NCBI GenBank assembly: GCA_035524895.1
Contig: DATLFI010000450.1
Coordinates: 1-12,326, forward strand
Source of the DNA: DATLFI01 sp035524895
Lineage (GTDB): Bacteria > Acidobacteriota > Thermoanaerobaculia > Multivoradales > Multivoraceae
Length of the DNA stretch: 12,326 nucleotides
Reading direction: 5' to 3'
The notes under the pieces were generated by a model. It was not told the origin of the DNA, did no database searches, and was given only the letters and a program-made list of their open reading frames with translations. Below are positions 5,455 through 12,326 of the stretch, one piece after another (positions within the stretch are counted from its first letter, which is position 1; the number at the start of each line of letters is the position of its first letter). The position numbers and the translations under genes are program-made.

Positions 5455-7119
5455 ATGCAGAAATTAGCACCTAGACATAGGGCTGGTCCAGGTCCGCGCC
5501 GCTGGGATCGGGGCCGGAGGCGTTCGGCTCTGGGAGCTCTGGGAGCTTTGGTGCTCTCGGTGCTGTCGCTGCTGCCTGCCTGCGCTGGTACCGGCGGCCG
5601 CATTCCGGTCCAGGATTTGCTCGTGGTGGGCCAGCTCGGAGCCCTGGACAACGTCAACGAGCTGGTGGGCGAGAGCGGCGAGCACAACCGTGCGCTGTCG
5701 CGCTTGCTCTTCTTGCCCTTGCTGGAGGAGCTGCCAGATTTCTCTGTCGGTCCGCCCACCTACGCGCCACTGCTCGCCGAGTCCTGGGAGCGGTCCGAGG
5801 ACAGGACGGTGTTGACCTTCCACCTGCGGCCGGGCCTCGAGTGGTCGGACGGCGAACCGCTCACCGCGGAGGACGTTCACTTCACTTGGCTGGCCCAGGT
5901 GTCGCCCGACATCGCATGGCCGCTAGCACCCAGCTCGAACCTTCTGGACGTGGAGGTGGTCGACGCGGTCACGGTGCGCTTTCGCTTCGCCCGGCCGTCC
6001 GCCAACCAGCTCTCCGATGCCGTCGCGGGCGGCGTCCTGCCACGTCACCGGTGGTCCGAGCTTCCCTTCGCTAGCTGGCGGTCGAATCCGCACTGGTTTG
6101 CCGAGAATCTGGCAGTCAGCGGTCCCTACACCGTGAGCGACTGGGCGCCTCCGGAGAGCGTGGAGCTCACCGCCAACCCGCGTTACCACCGACCGGAACG
6201 GCCGCGCCTCCACCGAGTGGTGCTCCGCTTCACCAAGAGCGACGTCGCCTTGCTCGCGATGCTGCGTGCCGGCGAGGCCGGCCTCGTGGCACCCGTGCCG
6301 GCGCGCGACCGCGCCAGGCTGGATCGGGAGCCCGGAGTCGAGACCCTCGACTATCCGACACGACAGGTGACCTTCCTGAGCTGGAACACGCGGCGGCCGC
6401 AGTTCGCGGAGGCTTCGGTGCGGCGGGCGCTCGGTCTCGCGATCGACCGCCAGGAGATCGTCGACACCATCTGGTTCGGCGGCGCCACGGTGGGAAGCAC
6501 GCCGATCCCGAGCTCAGTGTGGGCGCGCGACCCGACGGTTTCGTCCCTGCCATTCGACGCCGCAGAAGCGCGGGAGCTCCTGGCCGCCGCAGGATGGCGC
6601 GACCACGACGGGGACGGCGTGCTGGACCGGGACGGAGTGCCTTTCCGGTTCGAGCTCCTCACCAACAGCGGCAACGAGCAGCGCTGGGACGCGCTGCAGA
6701 TGATCCGTGCCGATCTGGCCGAGGTTGGGATCGACGCCGTACCGCGGCGCCTGGAGCTCCTGGCGGTGGGGGCCGCACTGATCGAGAGTCGCTACGACGC
6801 GGCGCTCACTGCCTTCGGAATCGATACCCACCTCGACCTGGGATTCGCGTTTCACAGCCGCAGCATCGAGGCCGGGTACAACTACGGTGGGTACCGTAGC
6901 GAGGCCGTCGATCGGCTGCTCGACACGATCGCGACTGCCGAGGATCGAAGATCCGTGCTTGCCGAGCTCCACGAGCTGCAGCGAGCGCTGTACCGCGATC
7001 AGCCGGTGCTCTTTCTCTGGGAGCCGCGGGGCGTGGTCGCCTTCGCGGACACCCTCGTTCCCGTGCGGCCGAACGAGCTCGGGGTGCTTCGCAACCTCGA
7101 AGATTGGGAGTGGCGCTGA
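5455..7119 (+). CDS. Extracellular solute-binding lipoprotein, family 5 (DppA/OppA-like)
   Basis: The 554-residue product matches the SBP_bac_5 family, which binds di-/oligopeptides, nickel or sugars for ABC importers. A long basic n-region (1-24) and a hydrophobic core (25-40) precede the lipobox LPAC, with Cys43 as the predicted lipidation site. Family blocks are clear: APLLAESWERSEDRTVLTFH at 104-123, LRPGLEWSDGEPLTAEDVHF (124-143), VSGPYTVSDW (221-230), VRRALGLAIDRQEIV (322-336), and a DHDGDGVLDRDG calcium-type loop (383-394) common in this family. The length is normal. It is probably anchored to a membrane facing the periplasm. No importer permease or ATPase lies beside it in the window, so it is an orphan here and might serve sensing or use a distant transporter. 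ATG 5455 lacks a clear ribosome site, and a shorter start would damage the signal peptide. It is divergent from the repeat-peptide gene. Confidence 0.92.
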   Translation: MQKLAPRHRAGPGPRRWDRGRRRSALGALGALVLSVLSLLPACAGTGGRIPVQDLLVVGQLGALDNVNELVGESGEHNRALSRLLFLPLLEELPDFSVGPPTYAPLLAESWERSEDRTVLTFHLRPGLEWSDGEPLTAEDVHFTWLAQVSPDIAWPLAPSSNLLDVEVVDAVTVRFRFARPSANQLSDAVAGGVLPRHRWSELPFASWRSNPHWFAENLAVSGPYTVSDWAPPESVELTANPRYHRPERPRLHRVVLRFTKSDVALLAMLRAGEAGLVAPVPARDRARLDREPGVETLDYPTRQVTFLSWNTRRPQFAEASVRRALGLAIDRQEIVDTIWFGGATVGSTPIPSSVWARDPTVSSLPFDAAEARELLAAAGWRDHDGDGVLDRDGVPFRFELLTNSGNEQRWDALQMIRADLAEVGIDAVPRRLELLAVGAALIESRYDAALTAFGIDTHLDLGFAFHSRSIEAGYNYGGYRSEAVDRLLDTIATAEDRRSVLAELHELQRALYRDQPVLFLWEPRGVVAFADTLVPVRPNELGVLRNLEDWEWR

Positions 7120-7207
7120 AGCCAGGTCGGCACGTCGACACATCCGACGACTCGGCAGGGCCGGTGCCTGTTGCTGCAGTGGAGACCCCCTGACGGCGAA
7201 TCGGCGC

Positions 7208-7213
7208 TACAAT
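7208..7213 (+). promoter_or_regulatory. Candidate -10 element TACAAT for the histidine kinase gene
   Basis: TACAAT is a good -10 match 76 nt upstream of the kinase ATG, in a slightly less G/C-rich patch. No convincing -35 box sits 16-18 bp upstream, so the call is tentative. It would give a leader of about 70 nt that includes the hairpin at 7257-7274. Confidence 0.3.
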
Positions 7214-7256
7214 TCGGCTTTGGCGACGGCCGCCCCAAGTAAGGCGCCCTTCGTAA

Positions 7257-7280
7257 GATCCTGCCAACAGGATCGTTTTG
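7257..7280 (+). terminator. Hairpin GATCCTG-CCAA-CAGGATC followed by GTTTTG
   Basis: A perfect 7-bp stem (7257-7263 with 7268-7274), a 4-nt loop, then GTTTTG. This is the best intrinsic-terminator-like structure in the window. It lies 137 nt after the binding-protein stop but only about 14 nt before the kinase ATG. It may terminate the upstream gene or act as an attenuator of the kinase. The only AGGA before the kinase start lies inside its 3' arm. Confidence 0.45.
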
Positions 7281-7288
7281 CCCCTGTC

Positions 7289-9214
7289 ATGACGATGCAT
7301 CAGTTTCGCCCGGTCGCTCCCGAGCGTGCCGCTGCAAGTGGCAGCCTGCTGCTGGTTTCCCGCAGTCCTGGCTTGCCGCGAGTGCTCGGTTTGGAGGGGC
7401 TCGCGCGACGCGCCGGCCTCGAGTTGGTGGAGACGGGCGTGGTGCCGCAGGCGCTCGCGTGGATCGCGTCCCGGGACGTCGACTTGGCTCTGGTGCTGGT
7501 CGATCAGGCTGTCGGGGAGCACGATCTCGAGTTGCTGATCCGGCGTGCGTTCGAAGCGGGACGCGCCGCCGTGGTGCTCGGTCGCCGACCCCAGGATCAG
7601 GGTCGCGCGTTCGAGCTCGGCGCGGCAGACTGGATCGAGCTCGACCTCGTGGCGCCAGAGGGCGCTGCCGTGAGTCTCGAGCGTGTGCTCGCGCTGCGCC
7701 GGCAGGCGTCAGAGGTCGAGCACTGGCGCGCGCGGTTCCGGCGCATCTTCGAAACCTGCCCGATCGGCCTGTTCGAGCTCGACGAGGACGGCCGGCTGCT
7801 GGCGGCAAACGCCGAGCTGGCGCGCGCGCTCGGCGTTTCGGCGGCCAGCTTGCCTGGACGCACGATCCAGGATCTGGAGCCCGGGCTCGACTGGGACGCG
7901 GAGCTCCGGTCGGTGGCTTCGTACTGCGACCCGCGCGCGGATTCGCCCGCACTGCTCTACGAGGTGAGGTTGGTCCGGGGCGACGGCGGTCAGGTCGCTG
8001 GCTGGCTGGGCTTGCGCCGAGGCACCGCCTTCGGCGCGCCGGTCTGCTTCGAGGGCTGGTTCCTGGACCGCAGCCGCGAGATGGCTCTCCTCGAGGCCAC
8101 GCAGCGCAGCGAAGCGCTGTACGTGGAGCTGTTCTCGGCGATGGCCGAGCCGACCGTGGTGGTCGACTCCGGCGGCGTCGTGCTGGCGTGCAACGAAGGC
8201 GGCGAGCGTTTGCTGGCGCGTCCGGCGACCGAGCTCGTCGGCCGTCCGCTCCAGGCCGCCGTCGGCGGCCTGCTCGAGGCCGATGGCACGGAGGTGGTAC
8301 CGAACGGCGAGGAGGTCGGCCCGCTCGAGGTCCTGCTCAGGGGTCGGGGCGAGCGATACCTGGGGCTGGTGCGCCATGACCGCTCGGTGGTGTGGGCCAC
8401 GGTGCGGGTGAGGGCGGTACCGACACCAGGTGAGGAGGGGCGAGGCCACCGCTTGGTCTCGTTCCTCGACGACACCGAGAACCGTGAGCTGCGCTTGCGA
8501 GCCCAGGGCGTGGAGCTCGATACCGCAGTGGCGATCGGCGCGGCGCACGACGCGCGCAACCTTCTCACCGTGGTTCGCGCCGCCGCGGAGCTGATCCAAC
8601 GGGACGCCGGCGTCGCGACCGGTGCCGTCGAGCTCGCGACCCAGATCGAACAGGCTGCGGGGCGAGCAAGCGAGCTGGTGAACCGGTTCGCCTCCTTGCT
8701 GCGAAGCTGCGAGCCGCGCCGGGAGCACTACCACGTCGATCCCATCCTGCTCGGCGTGCGAGGGTTGTTGGAGACCGTGGTGAAGGGCACCGCGCAGCTC
8801 CGATTCGACCTCGACGCTCCGGCCGCGACGCTCCTTGGGGAGCCCCTGGAGCTCGAACGAGCGGTCTTCAACCTCGTGCTCAACGCGCGAGACGCCATGA
8901 CCGGGGGCGGCTCGATTCGTGTCTCGACCCGCTGCGCACCGGCCGGAGATGGTCGGTCCGACGGAGTCGAGGGCAGCGGTTGGCTACTGCTCGCCGTCGA
9001 GGACGATGGCTGCGGCATGGCCGACGAAGTGCGCGAACGAGCCACGCAGCGCTACTTCACGACCCGGGAAACGGCCGGCGGTAGTGGTCTTGGTCTCTAC
9101 AACGTCGCGCGATTCGCGCACTCGCAGGGTGGCCGAATCGAGATCGACAGCGGTGCGGCCCGCGGCACCACGGTCCGGCTCTGGCTGCCCGTGGTTTCCG
9201 CTGTGGCCTCCTAG
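7289..9214 (+). CDS. Soluble PAS-domain sensor histidine kinase with degenerate receiver-like N-terminus
   Basis: The 641-residue product has no membrane segment. Residues about 17-137 resemble a response-regulator receiver fold (LLLVSRS, LALVLVD with Asp72, AAVVLGRR, GAADWIELDL), but the N-terminal acidic pair and the conserved Lys are missing. Two PAS-type domains follow (about 148-268 and 277-397). The HisKA helix has AIGAAHDARNLLTVVR with His420 as the phospho-acceptor, of the HDxxNLL type. The ATPase domain has an N-box (FNLVLNARDAM, 527-537), G1 (DDGCGM, 572-577), F-box (RYFTT, 589-593 region) and G2 (GGSGLGL, 597-603), so it should be active. No response regulator is encoded nearby. 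The start at 7289 (or ATG 7295) is chosen because an upstream extension would run through the binding-protein gene. No ribosome site is seen at normal spacing. Confidence 0.9.
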   Translation: MTMHQFRPVAPERAAASGSLLLVSRSPGLPRVLGLEGLARRAGLELVETGVVPQALAWIASRDVDLALVLVDQAVGEHDLELLIRRAFEAGRAAVVLGRRPQDQGRAFELGAADWIELDLVAPEGAAVSLERVLALRRQASEVEHWRARFRRIFETCPIGLFELDEDGRLLAANAELARALGVSAASLPGRTIQDLEPGLDWDAELRSVASYCDPRADSPALLYEVRLVRGDGGQVAGWLGLRRGTAFGAPVCFEGWFLDRSREMALLEATQRSEALYVELFSAMAEPTVVVDSGGVVLACNEGGERLLARPATELVGRPLQAAVGGLLEADGTEVVPNGEEVGPLEVLLRGRGERYLGLVRHDRSVVWATVRVRAVPTPGEEGRGHRLVSFLDDTENRELRLRAQGVELDTAVAIGAAHDARNLLTVVRAAAELIQRDAGVATGAVELATQIEQAAGRASELVNRFASLLRSCEPRREHYHVDPILLGVRGLLETVVKGTAQLRFDLDAPAATLLGEPLELERAVFNLVLNARDAMTGGGSIRVSTRCAPAGDGRSDGVEGSGWLLLAVEDDGCGMADEVRERATQRYFTTRETAGGSGLGLYNVARFAHSQGGRIEIDSGAARGTTVRLWLPVVSAVAS

Positions 9215-9230
9215 GCCCGGGACAGGCCTA
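9212..9230. terminator. Inverted repeat TAGGCC-N7-GGCCTA at the convergent gene ends
   Basis: Perfect 6-bp arms (9212-9217, 9225-9230). Each arm includes the TAG stop of one of the two convergent genes. Placement suggests a short bidirectional terminator or insulating hairpin; there is no T-run, so the call is weak. Confidence 0.35.
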
Positions 9231-10334
9231 CGACGCCTCGCTGACCTCGCCGCAGATCCTAGGCCAGAGACCGGCGCCGCCGCCCTCAAGGATCTGCTCC
9301 CCAGCTCGCTGCCACCAGAAGGACTCGCTCCCGGCCTCGTCGCGCCACGCCCACAACCGTCGGGTGAAGCGGTGCAGCACGTGCTCGCGCGTGAAGCCGA
9401 TGGCAGCGTGGAGCTGATGCGCGATGGCGCAGGCGGGCTCGGCGGCGGTGCTCGCGCGTGCCTTGGCCGCAGCGACCGCGAACGACGCGCCCTCGGCGTT
9501 CTCCTCGACGGCGGCGGCGGCGGCTTCGAGCGCCGCGCCCACGATCGCGCTCTCGCCGGCTAGCTCGGCCACCTGCTGCTGTACCGCCTGGAATCGGCCG
9601 ATCGGTTTGCCGAACTGGACGCGACCCTGGGCGTGCTCCAGCGTGAGATCGAGCACTCGCTCGAGCGCTCCGGCCATGAGCGCGGTGCGAGCCAGCGCGA
9701 AGAGCTCGAGCAGGCGATGACCGTCGAGGCCCGGGGGCGCCGCCGCGATGTTGCCGTCCGCGACCATGTGGGACTCCAGCACCAGACTCGCCTGCGATTC
9801 GCCAGCGGGGTTGCGGCTCGGTGCGAGCTCGTGCGGACCCGGCGTCACCAGCGCGATGCGCGAGCCGCCGGTCGCTGTCTCGCTGCACACCAGCACGCAC
9901 CGAGCACCTGGGCTCGCCCAGGACACGCGCGGTGCGCGACCGCTCACGATCCAGCCTCTTGCGGAGTCGCGCTCGACCTCGAAGTGGTCGCGAGGATCGC
10001 CGGGCGCCACGCACAGCGGCCCCTCGGCCGCGGGCAGGCCCGCGCTGGCGAGCGCCCATTGACCGAGCATCGTCTCGGCGAGCGGCAGAGGCAGGGCGAA
10101 GGCGCCGGCGAGCCGCAGCACCGCCATCGCGTCTGGCACCCCGAGCCCGACGCCGCCGGCGTCCTCGGGGACCAGCGCGAGCGGCAGACCGTTGTCCTCG
10201 ATGGCGGACCACAGCTCGCGCGGGAAGGTGCCGTCCTCGACCTGCTCCTGCACCTCCTCGGTGGCGCCGTCGGCGAAGAGTCGGGCCGCGGCATCGAGCA
10301 GGAGCGTCCGGGCTCGGTGGCTTTGGGTCGTCAT
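9228..10334 (-). CDS. Acyl-CoA dehydrogenase family protein, small/beta-type subunit
   Basis: The 368-residue product is a full-length but divergent acyl-CoA dehydrogenase: N-terminal helical domain (about 8-105), a weakly conserved central beta domain (106-200) lacking the usual (S/T)EPxxGSD substrate/FAD motif, and a C-terminal four-helix domain with RVQFGKPIGRFQAVQ (238-252) and LHAAIGFTREHVLHRFTRRL (308-327). Small partners in heterotetrameric dehydrogenases, known from steroid side-chain degradation, look like this. They complete the shared FAD site while the other subunit supplies the catalytic base. Its ATG overlaps the stop of the large subunit as ATGA, which fits obligate co-expression. 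Substrate cannot be assigned. Confidence 0.88.
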   Translation of the reverse strand: MTTQSHRARTLLLDAAARLFADGATEEVQEQVEDGTFPRELWSAIEDNGLPLALVPEDAGGVGLGVPDAMAVLRLAGAFALPLPLAETMLGQWALASAGLPAAEGPLCVAPGDPRDHFEVERDSARGWIVSGRAPRVSWASPGARCVLVCSETATGGSRIALVTPGPHELAPSRNPAGESQASLVLESHMVADGNIAAAPPGLDGHRLLELFALARTALMAGALERVLDLTLEHAQGRVQFGKPIGRFQAVQQQVAELAGESAIVGAALEAAAAAVEENAEGASFAVAAAKARASTAAEPACAIAHQLHAAIGFTREHVLHRFTRRLWAWRDEAGSESFWWQRAGEQILEGGGAGLWPRICGEVSEAS

Positions 10335-11494
10335 CGGAGCTTCAGCCCTCGAGCGATGATGCCGCGCAGGATCTCGGTGGTCCCGCCCTGGATGGTGTAG
10401 GCGCGCGCGAGCTGCGTCGCCCGCGCCAGCTCGTCGCGCAGCGCTTCCTCCGCGATGCCTTCCTGGTCGACCAGGCGGCGACCAGCGTCCGGTAGCTCCT
10501 GCTGGAAGTGGGTGCCGAGGTCCTTCACCAGGGCGGCCTCGACCGCCGGCGTCTCGCCCCGCTCCAGCGCCCCGGCCACGGAGAGCGACATCGCGCGCAG
10601 CGCCCAGACCTCGCCCGCGAGGCGCCCCAACTCGCGCAGGCCATGCTCAGAGGCGGCCCTATCGCTCTGTCCGAGCCCGTCCACCAGGCGGCGCAGGAGA
10701 TGGAAGTTGGTGAGGAAGCGCTCGGGGCCGCTCCGCTCGTACGCCAGCTCGCTGGTGACCTGATGCCAGCCGCCACCCGGCTCGCCGACGACATCCTCGT
10801 CGGCGACGAAGGTCTCGTCGAACACGATCTCGTTGAACTCGTGCTCGCCGGTGAGGTTGCGGATCGGCCGGATCGACACGCCTTGGGCGTGCAGATCGAC
10901 GATCAGCTGGCTCATGCCCGCGTGACGATCGGCCGACGGCGGCTCGGTGCGGCAGAGCGTGATCATGTAGTGGCAGTGGTGGGCCCACGACGTCCAGATC
11001 TTGGTGCCGGACAAGCGCCAGCCACCGTCGACCTTCACCGCGCGGCTGCGGATCGACGCCAGGTCCGAGCCCGAGTCCGGCTCGCTCATACCGATGCAGA
11101 AGTAGATCTCGCCGCGCGTGATCGGCGGCAGGAAGCGCAGGCGCTGCTCCTCGGTGCCGAAGCGCAGCAGCAGCGGTCCGCTCTGGCGATCCGCCACCCA
11201 GTGCGCGCCGGCGGGGGCACCGGCCGCGAGCAGCTCCTCGGTGACGACGTAGCGCTCGAGCTGCGTGCGCTCCTTCCCGCCGTACCTCTTCGGCCATGTG
11301 AGGCCGATCCAGCCGCGTTCGGCGATCTTTCGGGTCAGCGCCGGGTTGTACTCCCCCCAAGACTTGCCGCCTGGCTGCCAGGTTCCCGCGCGCCGTTCCT
11401 CCTCGAGGAGCTCGCGGATCTCGTGCCGCAACGCAGCCACCTCGACGGGTAGCGACGGCCGCGGAAAGCTGACGTGGATCGTTGGGGGACGCAT
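10331..11494 (-). CDS. Acyl-CoA dehydrogenase, large/alpha-type subunit
   Basis: The 387-residue flavoenzyme should oxidise an acyl-CoA to the 2,3-enoyl-CoA, passing electrons to an electron-transfer flavoprotein. The N-terminal helical domain (about 17-125) includes GWIGLTWPKRYGGKERT; the beta domain has the signature YFCIGMSEPDSGSDL (131-145) and LSGTKIWTS; the C-terminal domain ends with YTIQGGTTEILRGIIARGL. The position of the medium-chain enzyme's catalytic Glu (YEGT motif) is Gly370 here. By analogy with isovaleryl and long-chain enzymes, the base may be Glu253 in LAYERSGPERF. ATG 11494 is used: the frame stays open to 11728, but that extension has no family similarity and would overlap the P450 gene. 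Forms an operon with the P450 (68-bp gap) and the small subunit (ATGA). Confidence 0.93.
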   Translation of the reverse strand: MRPPTIHVSFPRPSLPVEVAALRHEIRELLEEERRAGTWQPGGKSWGEYNPALTRKIAERGWIGLTWPKRYGGKERTQLERYVVTEELLAAGAPAGAHWVADRQSGPLLLRFGTEEQRLRFLPPITRGEIYFCIGMSEPDSGSDLASIRSRAVKVDGGWRLSGTKIWTSWAHHCHYMITLCRTEPPSADRHAGMSQLIVDLHAQGVSIRPIRNLTGEHEFNEIVFDETFVADEDVVGEPGGGWHQVTSELAYERSGPERFLTNFHLLRRLVDGLGQSDRAASEHGLRELGRLAGEVWALRAMSLSVAGALERGETPAVEAALVKDLGTHFQQELPDAGRRLVDQEGIAEEALRDELARATQLARAYTIQGGTTEILRGIIARGLKLR

Positions 11495-11562
11495 GGGGAC
11501 GTCGGGCGAGACGGCGGATGGTAGCAGGGGCTCGGTAGCCCGTCTCCGACCTGGAGCCGAGC
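11495..11562. other. Short intergenic gap between P450 and large acyl-CoA dehydrogenase genes
   Basis: A 68-bp spacer inside the presumed operon. It holds only a weak 6-bp inverted repeat (GCTCGG 11530-11535, CCGAGC 11557-11562) with a long loop; no promoter or clear ribosome site was found. Confidence 0.4.
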
Positions 11563-12326
11563 TCAGGCCACTCTCTCGAGCCGCAACGGCAGGCCGTCCT
11601 TCGGCTTGGGGATCGGGATCGGCACCATCTCGACCCGCTGTCCCGGGGAGAGGACCACGCGGTATCGAAGCAGGAACTGGTGCAGGAAGGCCTTCACCTG
11701 CAGGTGGGCGAAGTGCATGCCCAGACACATGTGCGCGCCGCCGCCGAACGGGTAGTACGAGTGGCTGTGGCGGCGGTCCTCGGCACGCGCGGGAGAGAAC
11801 CGCTCAGGGTCGAAGCGCTGCGGCTCGGACCACCAGTCCTCGAGGAAGTGGGTGACCAGGGAGCACACGTTGACGGCGGAGTTCGCCGGCAGGTCGAGCT
11901 CGCCGAGGCGACAGGCACGAACGGTGCGGCGTCCGATGAACGGTACCGGGGGGTAGAGGCGCAGTGCCTCCTGGAACGCCCACGTCGCCTCGCGCGGAGC
12001 GTCGCGCTGGTCGTAGCCGAGCCACGGAGAGCCGAGCGCGCGTGCCTCGTCGCGCAGGCGCTCCTGCCATTCGGGGTGCTGCGCGAGCGACCACACCAGG
12101 GTGGTGATCGAGCTGGTCGTGGTGTCGTGCGCCGCCATCATGAGGAAGATCATGTGGTCGACGATCTCGCGGTCGTCGAAGCGGTCCCCGTCCTCGCTGG
12201 TCGCTCGGCAGAGCTCGCTGAACAGGTCGCCGCCGTCGTTGCCGTTCGCGCGCCGCCCGTACACCTGCTCGGAGAAGTAACGCTCGAGGAAGCGACGCCC
12301 GCGCATGCCGCGCCAATAGGCGAAGG
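11563..12326 (-). CDS. Cytochrome P450, C-terminal part (gene cut by the right edge)
   Basis: The frame is open to the window edge, and the visible 253 residues are the C-terminal half to two thirds of a P450 (full length usually 400-460). The I-helix oxygen-activation motif is AAHDTTT within FLMMAAHDTTTSSITTLVWS. The K-helix ExxR is EALR, followed by LYPPVPFIGRRTVR. Then come the DPERF segment and the heme loop YPFGGGAHMCLGMHFAHLQV, with Cys as the thiolate ligand. All key residues are present, so it should be functional. An ATG at 12304-12306 is internal, not the true start, because conserved-looking sequence (AYWRG) continues upstream. It leads an operon with the two acyl-CoA dehydrogenase subunits, which suggests terminal hydroxylation and then beta-oxidation of a steroid, terpenoid or branched aliphatic substrate. 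The exact CYP family cannot be set from this fragment. Confidence 0.93.
   Translation of the reverse strand, partial: FAYWRGMRGRRFLERYFSEQVYGRRANGNDGGDLFSELCRATSEDGDRFDDREIVDHMIFLMMAAHDTTTSSITTLVWSLAQHPEWQERLRDEARALGSPWLGYDQRDAPREATWAFQEALRLYPPVPFIGRRTVRACRLGELDLPANSAVNVCSLVTHFLEDWWSEPQRFDPERFSPARAEDRRHSHSYYPFGGGAHMCLGMHFAHLQVKAFLHQFLLRYRVVLSPGQRVEMVPIPIPKPKDGLPLRLERVA

Larger units (their letters stand above)
7120..7288. other. Intergenic region upstream of the histidine kinase
   Basis: A 169-bp gap between the binding-protein stop and the kinase ATG. It contains a TACAAT -10-like box and a hairpin followed by four T residues, both listed separately. Nothing else is recognised. Confidence 0.5.

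Noticed and set aside
5168..5470. Longer start for the repeat protein at 5470
   Set aside because: It would bury the signal peptide about 100 residues inside the protein and ignore the strong AAAGGAAG ribosome site before 5167.
6887..7288. N-terminal extension of the histidine kinase into the binding-protein gene
   Set aside because: It would overlap more than 230 bp of a well-supported gene in another frame, has Arg/Ser-rich non-domain sequence, and the receiver-like domain starts just after ATG 7289.
10508..11452. 314-codon plus-strand open frame opposite the large acyl-CoA dehydrogenase
   Set aside because: The antisense frame shows no domain; the minus strand encodes a full acyl-CoA dehydrogenase with its signatures.
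11495..11728. 78-residue N-terminal extension of the large acyl-CoA dehydrogenase
   Set aside because: It would overlap the P450 gene, is Pro/Arg/Gly-rich without similarity, and the normal domain start follows ATG 11494.

Overview
The window is very G+C-rich DNA (about two thirds or more by eye), with long open frames on both strands. It looks like a chromosomal segment of a Gram-negative bacterium, most likely an Acidobacteriota member. The main clue is the 814-residue permease at 169..2613, which has the architecture of the ADOP family (acidobacterial duplicated orphan permease). An ECF sigma factor followed by a zinc-finger/TPR protein, and abundant lipoproteins, fit that assignment. It rests on family content only; there is no rRNA or other phylogenetic marker here.

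Region 1 (1..5167) is a run of minus-strand genes. In transcription order they are: a small Sec-exported protein made of six identical 11-residue repeats (4814..5167); an ECF sigma factor (4079..4690); a soluble HxxxxCxxC/TPR protein overlapping it by 14 nt (2752..4092); an ADOP-type permease (169..2613); and, joined by an ATGA stop/start overlap, the N-terminus of a lipoprotein that looks like an M28 metallopeptidase (1..172, cut by the window edge). The sigma factor has its own candidate promoter.

Region 2 (5168..9214) is plus-strand. A 287-bp divergent intergenic region separates the repeat-peptide gene from a lipoprotein of the family 5 (DppA/OppA-like) oligopeptide-binding type (5455..7119), with no transporter permease or ATPase beside it in the window. 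After a 169-bp gap with a candidate -10 element and a GATCCTG/CAGGATC hairpin comes a soluble histidine kinase (7289..9214): degenerate receiver-like domain, two PAS domains, HisKA and HATPase.

Region 3 (9228..12326) is a minus-strand catabolic operon convergent with the kinase. It holds the C-terminal two thirds of a cytochrome P450 (cut by the right edge), then a large and a small acyl-CoA dehydrogenase subunit overlapping by ATGA. Such sets oxidise steroid, terpenoid or branched-chain acyl substrates.

The most unusual item is the exported repeat protein. Its six LAEKVIIPGNG copies are identical as protein but differ at many silent third codon positions, so the peptide sequence is under selection. 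Its position beside a sigma factor, a permease, a peptidase and a divergent peptide-binding lipoprotein suggests a possible undescribed secreted-peptide system. The functional link is inference.
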